64,000 nucleotides of DNA from Fimbriimonadaceae bacterium (GTDB taxonomy: Bacteria > Armatimonadota > Fimbriimonadia > Fimbriimonadales > Fimbriimonadaceae): NCBI GenBank assembly GCA_026129685.1, contig JAHCHO010000001.1:124001-188000 (forward strand), read 5' to 3'. The position numbers were made by a program, and so were the translations under genes. Shown piece after piece: positions 41,917-50,745 of this stretch. How positions within the stretch are numbered: position 1 is the stretch's first letter; each line of letters begins with the position of its first letter. The notes under the pieces were generated by a model. It saw only the letters and a program-made list of their open reading frames with translations, did not search any database and was not told the DNA's origin.

Positions 41917-44079
41917 TCAGTCGCCGCGCGGCTCGACCCCCAAGAGGTACCGGACGAAGTGGTCGAAGATGCGCCGATCCACGTACCAGCCGCCCAGGTT
42001 GTGGTTGCGACCCGGGAGCAGCATCATCTCGAACGACTTGTCCGCCTTCACGAGGGCGTCCACCAGGCGCATCGTCGCCGAGAACGGCGGCACGTTGTCG
42101 TCCTGCTCCCCGGCGATGAGCAGCAACTTCCCTTCCAGCTTCGCCGCGTTCGCGACGTTCGACTGGGCCTCGTACTCCGGCCCGACCGGATAGCCCATCC
42201 ACAGTTCGTTCCACCAGGTCTTGTCCGTGCGATGGTCGTGGTTGCCGCAGAGCGACACGGCCGCTTTGTAGAATTCGGGGTGGGCAAGGAGGGCGCGCGT
42301 CGAGTCGTAGCCGCCCGCCGAGTAGCCGAAGATGCCCACCCGGGAAAGGTCCATTTGCGGGACCTTCTCCGCCGCTGCCCGAATCCAGGCCATGTGATCC
42401 GGCAGTCCAGCGTCACCGAGATTCTTGTGCGAGACGTCGTGGAACGCCTTGCCCCGCCACGCCGTCCCCATCCCGTCCACCTGCACCACGATAAACCCGA
42501 GTTCCGCCAGCATCAGCGTCCGGTCGTAGGGCCGGTACGCCTTCGGGACGTGGGCCGAGCGCGGTCCGGCGTAGATGTACTCCACGACCGGGTAGCTCGC
42601 GAACGCCGAGAAGTTGGAGGGCAGGTAGATCACCCCGTAGACGTCGGTCTTGCCGTCACGCCCCTTCGCCGCAAAGGGAATCGGACGACGGAAGCCGAGG
42701 GCCTCGAACCGGGCTACGTCCGCACGTACGATCTCCATGACCGCTGAACCGTCTTTCGTTCGCCGGAGCGTGTGGACGGTCGGCGCGTCCACCGTCGAGC
42801 AGGAGTCGAGCAGCCACTTTCCGTTCGGCGACCGCTGGACCTCGTGCTGCCCGTAACCGGGGGTGAGGTCGGTTAGGCCAGACCCGTCGAAACGCGCGCG
42901 GTACAGGTGGGTGAGGTAAGGGTCGCCCGGCTCGTGCCCACCCGCCGTGAACAGCACCTCCCGGGCCTTCGCATCGACCGCCACGACCTCGCGCACGTCC
43001 CAGCTGCCGGACGTGATTGCGTTCAGGCGACGACCCGTCTTGGCGTCGTAGCGGAAGAGGTGGTTCCAGCCTTCCTGGTTCGAAAGGTAGAGGATCTCGT
43101 TGCCGAAGAAGCCGGTGTAGTCCATGCCCGGATGGAACCGGGTATCGGTCGTCTCCTCGAACACGGCGCGCGCCTTGCCGTCGGGGGCGACCTCCCAAAT
43201 GCGCTTCTTCTGGTATCCACGGCAAAGCTGTCGAAAGCGGAAGGCCCCGCTCGCCGTCCACGTCGGCTCGGGGCGGGACCAGTAGAACGGCTCCCACGGA
43301 TCGACCTCGGCCTTGATGCCGACCCCGCTCGTCGCGTCGAACACCCAGGTCTCGATCTGGTCGAGCTTGTCGCCCGGAAGGGCGTATTCGATTTCCCTCA
43401 CCTTGGCGCGCAGTCCCTCTCGCGGAACCGATTCCATCAGCGGCATCGTCAGCCGGTCGCCCGCCAGCACCCGAAACGCCACGAACCGCTTCGAGTCGGG
43501 GGACCAGGACCCCATCTCGTAGGCGGCCTTCTCGTTCCCGTCGGTGGTCAGGGGTCGCGTGGCGTCGCCCGCCTTCTCCCACAGGAACAGGTTGAAGTCC
43601 TTGGCGAACGCGCGCATCGCCCCGTTGGGCGAAATCCCTTCCGGCGAGCGCGTGGGGCGACCCTCGGCGGGAAGGGCGCTTACCGTGCATTCGGGCAAGG
43701 TCGCGCGCCACGTCTTGCCGAAGGCGCTGAACCGCATTCCGGCCGCTTCCATGGTCACGTCGTCGAACGGCAGATTCCTCGCGTCCACCTTCTGGTCCGC
43801 CGCCTTGGCGAGCGACTCCGCGAGCCGCTCGTGGTCGAAGAGTGCGGCCTTCGCCGCCCGGGCGGCGTCCACCACCACGAACGCCTTGGCCCCGGGCGAC
43901 CGCTCGAGGAACCAGAACCGGTCGCCATTGCCGAACCAGTTGGCCCGGATCGTCCAGTTGAACGCGGTGTCGCGCGCCACCAAGGGAAGGGTTCGGGCGC
44001 GCTCGTAGTCGGCTTTCGTTCCCTGTCCGAAGGTCAGCGTCGCGGAAAGCAGGAGGAGGGCGGCGGCGAATCGTCGCAT
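41917..44079 (-). CDS. S9 family (dipeptidyl peptidase IV-like) serine peptidase
   Basis: A 720-residue exported peptidase. A signal peptide (about 1-20) precedes a beta-propeller-like N-domain with DPP-IV style repeats (SWSPDSKRFVAF, EILYLSNQEGWNHLFRYD). The alpha/beta-hydrolase domain (about 480-720) has the nucleophile S587 in GIFGYSAGGYDS, the Asp in GEQDDNVPP and the His in GRNHNLGG. It should trim dipeptides or hydrolyse peptides in the periplasm. A CACAAT box lies 6 nt before the ATG on the minus strand. It is convergent with kdsA. Confidence 0.93.
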   Translation of the reverse strand: MRRFAAALLLLSATLTFGQGTKADYERARTLPLVARDTAFNWTIRANWFGNGDRFWFLERSPGAKAFVVVDAARAAKAALFDHERLAESLAKAADQKVDARNLPFDDVTMEAAGMRFSAFGKTWRATLPECTVSALPAEGRPTRSPEGISPNGAMRAFAKDFNLFLWEKAGDATRPLTTDGNEKAAYEMGSWSPDSKRFVAFRVLAGDRLTMPLMESVPREGLRAKVREIEYALPGDKLDQIETWVFDATSGVGIKAEVDPWEPFYWSRPEPTWTASGAFRFRQLCRGYQKKRIWEVAPDGKARAVFEETTDTRFHPGMDYTGFFGNEILYLSNQEGWNHLFRYDAKTGRRLNAITSGSWDVREVVAVDAKAREVLFTAGGHEPGDPYLTHLYRARFDGSGLTDLTPGYGQHEVQRSPNGKWLLDSCSTVDAPTVHTLRRTKDGSAVMEIVRADVARFEALGFRRPIPFAAKGRDGKTDVYGVIYLPSNFSAFASYPVVEYIYAGPRSAHVPKAYRPYDRTLMLAELGFIVVQVDGMGTAWRGKAFHDVSHKNLGDAGLPDHMAWIRAAAEKVPQMDLSRVGIFGYSAGGYDSTRALLAHPEFYKAAVSLCGNHDHRTDKTWWNELWMGYPVGPEYEAQSNVANAAKLEGKLLLIAGEQDDNVPPFSATMRLVDALVKADKSFEMMLLPGRNHNLGGWYVDRRIFDHFVRYLLGVEPRGD

Positions 44080-44150
44080 GGGCCGATTGTGCCACCCATT
44101 CGCTCAACCGCGCGGTGGGAGGTTACGGTAGACTCCCCGCGAACCCGGCT

Positions 44151-45371
44151 ATGAGCGCGCCCCACACCTTCATGCCCACCACCGAGACGGTCTTCCAGAG
44201 GACCGGCGAGAACACGATGATCGTGAACATGGGGCCCCAGCACCCCAGCACGCACGGCGTTCTACGCCTGATCTGCGAACTGGAGGGCGAGGTGATCGTC
44301 CAGTGCAAGTGCGTTATCGGCTACCTCCACACCGGCATGGAGAAGGAGGCCGAGTACCAGCAGTACCACAAGTGCACGGTCATGACCGACCGGATGGACT
44401 ACCTGAACGCCAACGGCACCAACCTCGCCCACGCGCTGGCGGTCGAGAAACTGCTCGGGTGCGAGGTCCCCAAGCGCGGGCAGTACCTCCGCGTCATTCT
44501 TGCCGAGCTCAGCCGCATCGCCTCCCATTGCGTCTGGCTAGGGACCCATGCCCTTGACCTCGGGGCGATGACCCCCTTCTTCTACATCTTCACCCAGCGC
44601 GAGCACATCCTGGACATGTTCGAGATGTTCGCCGGCGTCCGCATGATGCCGAGTTGGATCGTGCCGGGCGGCCTGCGCGGCGACATGCCGGACGGATTCG
44701 ACATCAAGCTGAACGCCTTCCTCAAGGACTTCGTCGGCGAGTTGGAGGTGGTGGAGAACCTTCTCGTCGAAAACCCGATCTGGAAGGAGCGCACGATCGA
44801 CGTGGGGGTTCTTTCCGGCAAGGAGGCCCTCGAACTCGGTTGCTCGGGTCCGATCGCCCGCGCCAGCGGCGTCGCCTGGGACCTGCGCAAGAGCAATCCC
44901 TACTCGAGCTACGAGGACTTCGACTTCCTCGTCCCGGTGGGTCGTACCGGCGACGTTTACGACCGCTTCCTCGTCCGGATCGCCGAGATGAAGGAGAGCT
45001 GCAAAATCCTGCGGCAGGCTCTCGACGGCCTCCCGGAGGGCGACTGGAACACCTCCGACCGAAAGATCGCCCCTCCGCCTCGCGCCGAACTCGACTCCTC
45101 GATGGAGTCCCTCATCCACCACTTCAAGCTGTACACCGAGGGCTATCGCCCGCCCGTCGGCGAGGCCTACGCGGGCGTCGAGGGCTCCAAGGGCGAACTC
45201 GGCTTCTACGTGATCAGCGACGGCACGAACCGTCCGTACCGCTGGCACTGCCGCCCGTCGTCCTTCATGAACCTCAAGACCCTCGAGGTCCTCGGCGTCG
45301 GGCGCCTGATCGCCGACCTGATCGCCATCATCGGCTCGGTGGACATCGTGCTCGGCGAGATCGACCGGTAG
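44151..45371 (+). CDS. nuoD: NADH-quinone oxidoreductase subunit D
   Basis: The 406-residue protein is the 49-kDa subunit of respiratory complex I, which helps form the quinone site. NMGPQHPSTHGVLRL and IGYLHTGMEKEAE at the start, PSWIVPGGLRGDMPDG, and the C-terminal GEIDR are diagnostic. The start chosen is ATG 44151; ATG 44172 is an alternative, and a GTG further upstream looks too early. TAGACT at 44129-44134 may be the -10 box. No other nuo gene is adjacent, so this subunit lies outside any complex I operon visible here. Confidence 0.96.
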   Translation: MSAPHTFMPTTETVFQRTGENTMIVNMGPQHPSTHGVLRLICELEGEVIVQCKCVIGYLHTGMEKEAEYQQYHKCTVMTDRMDYLNANGTNLAHALAVEKLLGCEVPKRGQYLRVILAELSRIASHCVWLGTHALDLGAMTPFFYIFTQREHILDMFEMFAGVRMMPSWIVPGGLRGDMPDGFDIKLNAFLKDFVGELEVVENLLVENPIWKERTIDVGVLSGKEALELGCSGPIARASGVAWDLRKSNPYSSYEDFDFLVPVGRTGDVYDRFLVRIAEMKESCKILRQALDGLPEGDWNTSDRKIAPPPRAELDSSMESLIHHFKLYTEGYRPPVGEAYAGVEGSKGELGFYVISDGTNRPYRWHCRPSSFMNLKTLEVLGVGRLIADLIAIIGSVDIVLGEIDR

Positions 45372-45429
45372 CTCGATCCCAGCGCCCGGCCATCTCCTAA
45401 GCGCAACGGCGAGGGCGGGCAGGATCGCG

Positions 45430-45594
45430 CTACACCTTGCCCGTACCCCGGCAGACGCCGCACTTCTTGATGCCGGAGCCCTCGCAGTGCTTGCACTCCT
45501 CCGAACTGAGGAATCCATAGATGCGCCCCTTCCCGTCGCACTTCGGGCACTTGACGTTGCCCGAGCCCTTGCACGTTTTGCACTCTTGAGCCAT
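45430..45594 (-). CDS. 54-residue DnaJ-type zinc-finger protein
   Basis: A very small gene that size cut-offs miss. The product has exactly four CxxCxGxG motifs: CKTCKGSG, CPKCDGKG, CKHCEGSG and CGVCRGTG (Cys at 5/8, 16/19, 34/37, 45/48). That is the cysteine-rich, two-zinc domain of DnaJ without any J domain. AGGAGA lies just upstream of the ATG at 45594. Similar stand-alone proteins are thought to bind unfolded proteins or partner proteins, but the role here is unknown. It is convergent with nuoD, 58 bp away. Confidence 0.88.
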   Translation of the reverse strand: MAQECKTCKGSGNVKCPKCDGKGRIYGFLSSEECKHCEGSGIKKCGVCRGTGKV

Positions 45595-45740
45595 CGCTCT
45601 CCTATCTTCGTCCGGGTCCTCGAGCCAACGGGACCTAATGCCCGCCGAACCCTCGAACGACGTCCCCGCCCCGTTCCCGTGGGCATGCCCATCGCCCGAC
45701 TCCCTGGATCGGCCAACCTCTGTCCTGGACCGAGGCCGAA

Positions 45741-46841
45741 ATGACCGGACGCGAACGCATGATGATCGCCTTGGAGGGGGGCAAGCCCGACCGCCTTCCC
45801 ATCACCGTCCACCAGTGGCAGGATTACCAACTCCGCCACCACCTACATGGTTGGGACCAGGTTCAAGCCTATCGCAACCTCGGCCTCGACGCCTCCGTGT
45901 GCGGCTACGACGCCTACTCGCTCGTCCCAAGCCCCGACTGGATCGAGTCGACCCGCGACCTGGGCCCTGTCCAGGGTGAACGTCATGTCCGACACACGAT
46001 CGCCACCCCGACGGGTGAACTGACCTGGGTCACCGCCCAGAACGCCACCACCACCTTCAAGGTCGAGCACCCGGTCAAGACCTTTGCCGACGCCGAGCGC
46101 TTCCTCGACCACTACCCGGATATCGTGTGCGACCGGGCCAAGGTCGTCGCATGGCGGGACCAGACGGGCGACGGCGGCATCGTGCGCGGGTTCCCGCCCC
46201 TCTTCGCGCAAGCGGGCGCCTGGCAAGACTTCTGCGAGTTGGTCGGAACGCAAGAGGCGATCTACTGGGCGCTCGACGAACCCGACGAAGCCCACCACAT
46301 CCTGGGTCGGCTCACGGACTACAAGGTCCGAAACACGCACCGCGCGCTGGCCGGCGTGCCGTGGGACCTGATCGAGTGCGGCGGCGGCGCGGCCAGTTCG
46401 ACCGTTATCAGCCCGGCCATGTTCAAGGAGTTCTGCCTTCCATACGACAGGCGCTTGAACGACGCCCTCCGCGAGGCCGGCCACCGGACCGTCTACCACA
46501 CCTGCGGCGGCATGATGGGCCTCCTCGATCTGATCCCTCTCAACGGGACCGACGCCTCCGAGACGCTGAGCCCTCCCGGGGTCGGCGGCGATATCCGTCC
46601 CGAAGACCGGGCGACGGTCAAAAGAACGCTCGGCGAGAAGGTGTCCTTGATCGGAGGGATCGACCAGCACCACGGCCTCGAACTCGGCACTCCCGAAAGC
46701 GTTCGGGCCGAAGTGCTGGCCTGCTTCGGGACGTTCGGCGCGGGCGGAGGCTACATCTGCTCGGCGAGCGACCACTTCTTTGGCGCGCCGGAGACGAACC
46801 TGCGCGCCCTCGCCGAAGCCGCCCGCGACTGCCTCTACTGA
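45741..46841 (+). CDS. uroporphyrinogen decarboxylase family protein
   Basis: A 366-residue TIM barrel of the URO-D superfamily, which includes HemE and the MtaA/CmuA-type corrinoid methyltransferases. TGRERMMIALEGGKPDRLPI at the start, TVISPAMFKEFCLPYDRRL and VYHTCGGMMGLLDLI in the middle, and VSLIGGIDQHHGLELGTPE later are typical of the methyltransferase-like branch. HxCGxx can bind zinc for methyl transfer. It is unlikely to be true HemE, because the HemE N-terminal R-Q-AGR motif is absent. The methyl donor is unknown. It is followed 14 nt later by the THUMP-like methyltransferase. Confidence 0.87.
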   Translation: MTGRERMMIALEGGKPDRLPITVHQWQDYQLRHHLHGWDQVQAYRNLGLDASVCGYDAYSLVPSPDWIESTRDLGPVQGERHVRHTIATPTGELTWVTAQNATTTFKVEHPVKTFADAERFLDHYPDIVCDRAKVVAWRDQTGDGGIVRGFPPLFAQAGAWQDFCELVGTQEAIYWALDEPDEAHHILGRLTDYKVRNTHRALAGVPWDLIECGGGAASSTVISPAMFKEFCLPYDRRLNDALREAGHRTVYHTCGGMMGLLDLIPLNGTDASETLSPPGVGGDIRPEDRATVKRTLGEKVSLIGGIDQHHGLELGTPESVRAEVLACFGTFGAGGGYICSASDHFFGAPETNLRALAEAARDCLY

Positions 46842-46842
46842 G

Positions 46843-46848
46843 TATCCT
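46843..46848 (+). promoter_or_regulatory. -10-like box before the THUMP-like methyltransferase
   Basis: TATCCT ends 7 nt before the ATG at 46856 and directly follows the stop of the previous gene. It repeats the leaderless spacing seen elsewhere in the window. The same hexamer precedes the DUF2237 gene at the same distance. Confidence 0.4.
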
Positions 46849-46855
46849 GCCGAAC

Positions 46856-47962
46856 ATGACCCCCGATCGACTCCGCGCCCTCGACTTGGCGCGCGGGCTC
46901 GAAGCGACCGCCGGGAACCTGGCAAAGGTCGGCGCCGTCGTCGGGCCGTCGGACGCCGCCTGGGCGTTCACCCAGTGGCGACTCCGCGCCCGGGCGAGGT
47001 CGAAGTTTTCGGAGGCCGATCGAATGCTGTTCGAAGCGGAGGCTCTCGAGCAGGCCACCCACGAGACGGTCGCCGCCTACCATGCCTCCCGCTTCCCGCA
47101 AGCGACTCTCGTCGCCGACCTGACCACCGGGATCGGGGGAGATCTGATGGCCCTGGCCCGTCGGGGTCCCGCCCTGGGCTATGACACGGACCCGTCGCGG
47201 GCCGAGTTGGCCGCGCACAACGCGGGATTGGTTCGGCCGACGGAGGTCCGAGTGGCGGACGCGCTCGGCGCGTGGAGCTTTGACCACGCCTTCGCCGACC
47301 CCGCGCGCCGCACGGGGGGACGCCGAACCCTCGATCCCAGCATGTTCGCCCCCGATCCTCTCGTCCTGGCCGCTCGCATGAGGGAGATTCGGCTCGGCGG
47401 CCTCAAACTCTCTCCCCTCCTGACCGACGCCTACCTCGCGTCCCTCGGCGGCGAGTTGGAGTTCGTCAGCTTCGGATGGGAGTGTCGCGAGGCCCTCGTT
47501 TGGCTGGGAAGTGGAGCCGGGGTGGGTCGCTGCGCCATCAAGGTGGAAACGGGGTTACGACTGGACGCCGCCCCGTCCTCCCGCTTCGCCGACGAGCCGG
47601 GCGCGTGGTTCTACGAAGCGGACCCCGCTGCCATCCGCGCCCACGCTCTCGGGTCGGTCGAGCAACTCGGCGACCTGGCGCAACTCGGCGAGTCCAACGG
47701 CTATCTGACGGGCGACGAACCCGCCGACTCGCCGTGGCTTCGCCGGTACCGAGTCTTGGAGACCGTCGCCGCCGACGCCAGGTCGGTCAAGGAGCGACTT
47801 CGTACGTACGACGCAAGGACCCCCGAGGTCAAGACCCGCGCGGTGAAGATCGACGCGGAGACGTTTCGCGACCGGATCAAACTCGCGGGCAAGCGCGATC
47901 TCGCCCTGGCCCTCTACCCCGCGAAGGGCCGCACCCGGTGCGCGATTCTCGAGCGGTCCTAG
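46856..47962 (+). CDS. class I SAM-dependent methyltransferase with THUMP-like domain
   Basis: A 368-residue protein. The SAM-binding core covers about residues 75-220: VADLTTGIGGDLMALARRG is motif I and GYDTDPSRAELAAHNA follows. HAFADPARRTGGRRT holds the DPAR-type active-site motif found in this family. The last 130 residues match the THUMP-like domain (SNGYLTGDEP and the RAVKIDAETFRDRIKL strand). Substrate is probably an RNA, but this family has no fixed assignment. Its stop codon shares CTAG (47959-47962) with the stop of convergent rseP. Confidence 0.85.
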   Translation: MTPDRLRALDLARGLEATAGNLAKVGAVVGPSDAAWAFTQWRLRARARSKFSEADRMLFEAEALEQATHETVAAYHASRFPQATLVADLTTGIGGDLMALARRGPALGYDTDPSRAELAAHNAGLVRPTEVRVADALGAWSFDHAFADPARRTGGRRTLDPSMFAPDPLVLAARMREIRLGGLKLSPLLTDAYLASLGGELEFVSFGWECREALVWLGSGAGVGRCAIKVETGLRLDAAPSSRFADEPGAWFYEADPAAIRAHALGSVEQLGDLAQLGESNGYLTGDEPADSPWLRRYRVLETVAADARSVKERLRTYDARTPEVKTRAVKIDAETFRDRIKLAGKRDLALALYPAKGRTRCAILERS

Positions 47963-49212
47963 CGCGCGGGCTCGGCGGGAGGCGCGTTCGCCCGCTGGGC
48001 GGCGTCCGCCCGAGGCTTGAGGACCAGGCGCTCCACGTCCACCCACACGACCGACACGATGAGCAACCCGACCAGCGCGAATCCAAGCCCGTAAACCAGG
48101 TTCTGAACCTTGAACGAAAGCCGGCGGTTGCGCCGCAACATTTCCGTGAACGCGATCACCATTTGGCCACCGTCGAACGGAGGGATCGGCAGGAGGTTCA
48201 TGAAGCCGAGGGACAAGCTGAGCAGCGCCGAGAACCGGAGCACCACGTCGAGGCCCCGCTTGGTGGCCTCCCCTGTGGCGGCGGCGATCGTGCCCGGGCC
48301 GCCCACGTTGTCCTTGAGTTCGCTCGGCCGAGCGAACATCGAGACCAGGCCGACCGCCATCTCGACGGGGGTGGTGACCGCTTGCCGAAGGGCCTCGCCG
48401 AACGGGACGCGCGTGTTCTTGACCTCGTAGAGCACGCCGAGCTTGGCCTGGACGCGTTTCTCCGGCGTGAGTTCCAAGTCCGGACCCATCACGGGCGTAG
48501 GCTCCTTCATCAGTTCCGGGGTGGCCACGACCGTCTGGACGGCGCCCGCCCGGTCGAAGGTGATCCGCAGGGGGGCTCCCTGCCCGTCGCGAACCGTGCT
48601 CAGCACCTCATAGAAGGTCTCGACTCGCCTCCCGTCCAGCGCCACGATGCGGTCGTTCGCCTTCAACCCCGCCTTCGCGGCGGGCGAACCTTCCACGACC
48701 AAGCCCAGCACGGGTTCGTTCGACGGCTTGGGCACACCCCAACCGAGGGTCACCCCGAGCAGAACGAGCGAGCCGAACAGAATGCTGAAGACCGGACCCG
48801 CGAAGAGGACGAGGAACCGCTGCCACGCCGGCTTGCTGTAGAAACCGCCGGGTACCGAGATCTCGCTGCCGTCCTGTTCGGGCACCATTCCCTTCACGCG
48901 CACGTAGCCCCCGAGCAGGATCGGGCGAACGGTGTAGACGGTTTCGCTCTGTCCGGGAGCGCGCGGCGGAATCCCTGGCCGGAGGTCTTGGCGAATCTCC
49001 TCATCCAGGTTGGCCGGCCCCTTCTGCCAAGGCCGGTGCGCCCAGATCGGCTTCTTGCCGAATCCGATCGCGAACTCCTCGACCGACATCCCGAACAGCC
49101 TGGCGGCGACGAAGTGGCCGTACTCGTGCGCCGCCACGAGGACGGAGATCATCACGAGGAACACGACGACGGCGAGGATCACGTTGGGATCGAATACGGC
49201 AAGCATCGGCAT
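47959..49212 (-). CDS. rseP: RIP metalloprotease RseP/RasP (site-2 protease)
   Basis: A 417-residue intramembrane zinc protease. The first helix carries HEYGH (H29, E30, H33). One PDZ domain spans about residues 175-255 (GLVVEGSPAAKAGLKANDRI). The last region has NLLPIPPFDGGQMV with the zinc-ligand Asp. It cuts transmembrane regulators such as anti-sigma factors in the inner membrane. A roughly 30-residue insert after the first helix (PWQKGPANLDEEIRQDL) is longer than in E. coli but seen in other phyla. It follows dxr by 12 nt, the usual dxr-rseP order. Confidence 0.95.
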   Translation of the reverse strand: MPMLAVFDPNVILAVVVFLVMISVLVAAHEYGHFVAARLFGMSVEEFAIGFGKKPIWAHRPWQKGPANLDEEIRQDLRPGIPPRAPGQSETVYTVRPILLGGYVRVKGMVPEQDGSEISVPGGFYSKPAWQRFLVLFAGPVFSILFGSLVLLGVTLGWGVPKPSNEPVLGLVVEGSPAAKAGLKANDRIVALDGRRVETFYEVLSTVRDGQGAPLRITFDRAGAVQTVVATPELMKEPTPVMGPDLELTPEKRVQAKLGVLYEVKNTRVPFGEALRQAVTTPVEMAVGLVSMFARPSELKDNVGGPGTIAAATGEATKRGLDVVLRFSALLSLSLGFMNLLPIPPFDGGQMVIAFTEMLRRNRRLSFKVQNLVYGLGFALVGLLIVSVVWVDVERLVLKPRADAAQRANAPPAEPAR

Positions 49213-49224
49213 AGGCGCTCTTCG

Positions 49225-50370
49225 CTACATTACGAACCGGGAACGCGCTTCGTGGCGCGCCCAAGCGTCGGTTTCCAGCAAATTGTCGAGGGTGGGGGCC
49301 ATCGGACGGTGAAGGTCCATCGTCCCCCCGACGACTTCGGCGATCGCGAGGAAGCCGCAGCGCCCCGCCAGGAACCCGTTCGCCGCCTCCTCGTTCGCGG
49401 CGTTGAAGGCGCAGGGCATCGTACCTCCCGCCGCCACCGCCCGGCGACCCAGGGACAAGGCCGGGAAGGTCTCTTCGTCGATCGGCTCGAACGTCAGGGT
49501 CGGCGAGTCGGTCGGGTTCCAGACGGGCCAGTCGCCTCCCACCCGCTCCGGATGCAGGAGCGCGATCTGGATCGGGAGGCGCATGTCGGGCCAACCCATT
49601 TGCGCCAGCACGCTTCCGTCGGCGAGCCGAACCATCGAGTGAACGATGCTCTGCGGATGCACGACCGCGCGCACCCGATCGATCGGCACATCGAACAGCC
49701 AGCGCGCCTCGATCGTCTCGAGCGCCTTGTTCATCAAGGTCGCCGAGTCCACCGTGATCTTCCCCCCCATGCGCCAGGTCGGGTGGGCCAGCGCCTGCGC
49801 GACCGTCACGTCGCGCAACGACTCTCGCGTCCGCCCACGGAACGGACCGCCGCTCGCGGTCAGTATCAGTTCCGATACCTGGTCGGGCCGGTAGCCGCGC
49901 AGACACTGGAAGATCGCGCTGTGCTCGCTGTCGATGGGCGTAAGGTTGACGCCGAACTCGCGCACCAGCGGCATGACGACCTCGCCCGCCGCCACGAGCA
50001 CCTCCTTGCTGGCCAGCGCGATGTCCTTGCCCGCGCGGATCGCCGCCAAGGTCGGCGCCAGCCCGATCACGCCCGCCACGCTGACCACCACCAGATCCAC
50101 GTCCGCCGAGGTGACAAGGTCCACCAGCGCCCCCATGCCGCCGGCCAGTCCGTAACGCGTCGCCGCCGACTCGTCGAACAGGGCAAGACGAGCGCCCGGG
50201 TGAGCCGCCCCCTGCTCATGGAGCTTGGGACCGTTCGACCGTGCGGCCAAGCCGACGACCTGCAAACGATCCGGGTGACGAGCGATCACGTCGAGGGTCT
50301 GGACGCCGATGCTGCCCGTCGCGCCAAGCACGACGACGCGACGCGGCCCGGGCGTTTCGGAAGGGGTCAA
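49225..50370 (-). CDS. dxr: 1-deoxy-D-xylulose 5-phosphate reductoisomerase
   Basis: The 381-residue protein makes methylerythritol phosphate in the non-mevalonate isoprenoid pathway. GATGSIGVQTLDVI binds NADPH, ALASKEVLVAAGE and PIDSEHSAIFQCL hold the metal and substrate residues, and ASGGPFRGR with HPTWRMGGKITVDSATLMNK completes the site. The start is taken as TTG at 50370, 2 nt after the stop of the Acb2/Tad1-like gene, because it gives the normal length and first strand; the frame is open further upstream without family sequence. Co-transcribed with rseP. Confidence 0.96.
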   Translation of the reverse strand: MTPSETPGPRRVVVLGATGSIGVQTLDVIARHPDRLQVVGLAARSNGPKLHEQGAAHPGARLALFDESAATRYGLAGGMGALVDLVTSADVDLVVVSVAGVIGLAPTLAAIRAGKDIALASKEVLVAAGEVVMPLVREFGVNLTPIDSEHSAIFQCLRGYRPDQVSELILTASGGPFRGRTRESLRDVTVAQALAHPTWRMGGKITVDSATLMNKALETIEARWLFDVPIDRVRAVVHPQSIVHSMVRLADGSVLAQMGWPDMRLPIQIALLHPERVGGDWPVWNPTDSPTLTFEPIDEETFPALSLGRRAVAAGGTMPCAFNAANEEAANGFLAGRCGFLAIAEVVGGTMDLHRPMAPTLDNLLETDAWARHEARSRFVM

Positions 50371-50372
50371 AC

Positions 50373-50681
50373 CTAGCGGCTCTTGTGGGCCGTCTGCGTG
50401 CCCAGGACGCTCTGCTGTTCGCGCCGGCGACGGCGAAGCACAAGGGCCTCGCGGGCGATGTTCAGATGATAAAGAGCGGTCGCGTTCTCCTCGCAACTCA
50501 GGTCGCGACCCTGGAAGTCGAGCAGTCGCTCCACCAGCACGTCGATCACGTCCTCGATCCGGCACCCGTTGATCCCCACCGCGTCGGGCCGTCCGTGCTG
50601 GAACACGATCTTGATGTACGGCTTGTCGACCAGCGCCTCGCTACCGTCGAGGCTTCGGAATTTGTCCATCTCTTCGCTCAT
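50373..50681 (-). CDS. small Acb2/Tad1 hairpin-domain-like protein
   Basis: A 102-residue protein. Residues 22-63 (YIKIVFQHG, DAVGINGCRIEDVIDVLVER, LLDFQ) and 63-99 (CEENATALYHLNIAREAL, then a basic run and VLGTQTAH) follow the order seen in the Acb2/Tad1 fold: a GVNG-like turn, an RLEGFQ-like helix, C-x-EN-x-AL helix, and a GxxGTHxxH-like tail. Phage Acb2 and Tad1 sequester cyclic nucleotide or cADPR-type immune signals. Here the tail reads LGTQTAH and the basic stretch is RRRRR, so ligand specificity may differ. It ends 2 nt before dxr. The assignment rests on recollection of the motif order, not on a search. Confidence 0.68.
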   Translation of the reverse strand: MSEEMDKFRSLDGSEALVDKPYIKIVFQHGRPDAVGINGCRIEDVIDVLVERLLDFQGRDLSCEENATALYHLNIAREALVLRRRRREQQSVLGTQTAHKSR

Positions 50682-50745
50682 TTTGGGAATGCTCCGGGCG
50701 CGGCGGGCGCGCTTGGGTGTGTCCTAGTTTATCCTACGCCGACCC

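Noticed and set aside
45741-46841. Assignment of the URO-D family gene as hemE
   Set aside because: The N-terminal Arg-rich substrate motif of true HemE is missing, and the HTCGG motif is typical of the methyltransferase-like branch.
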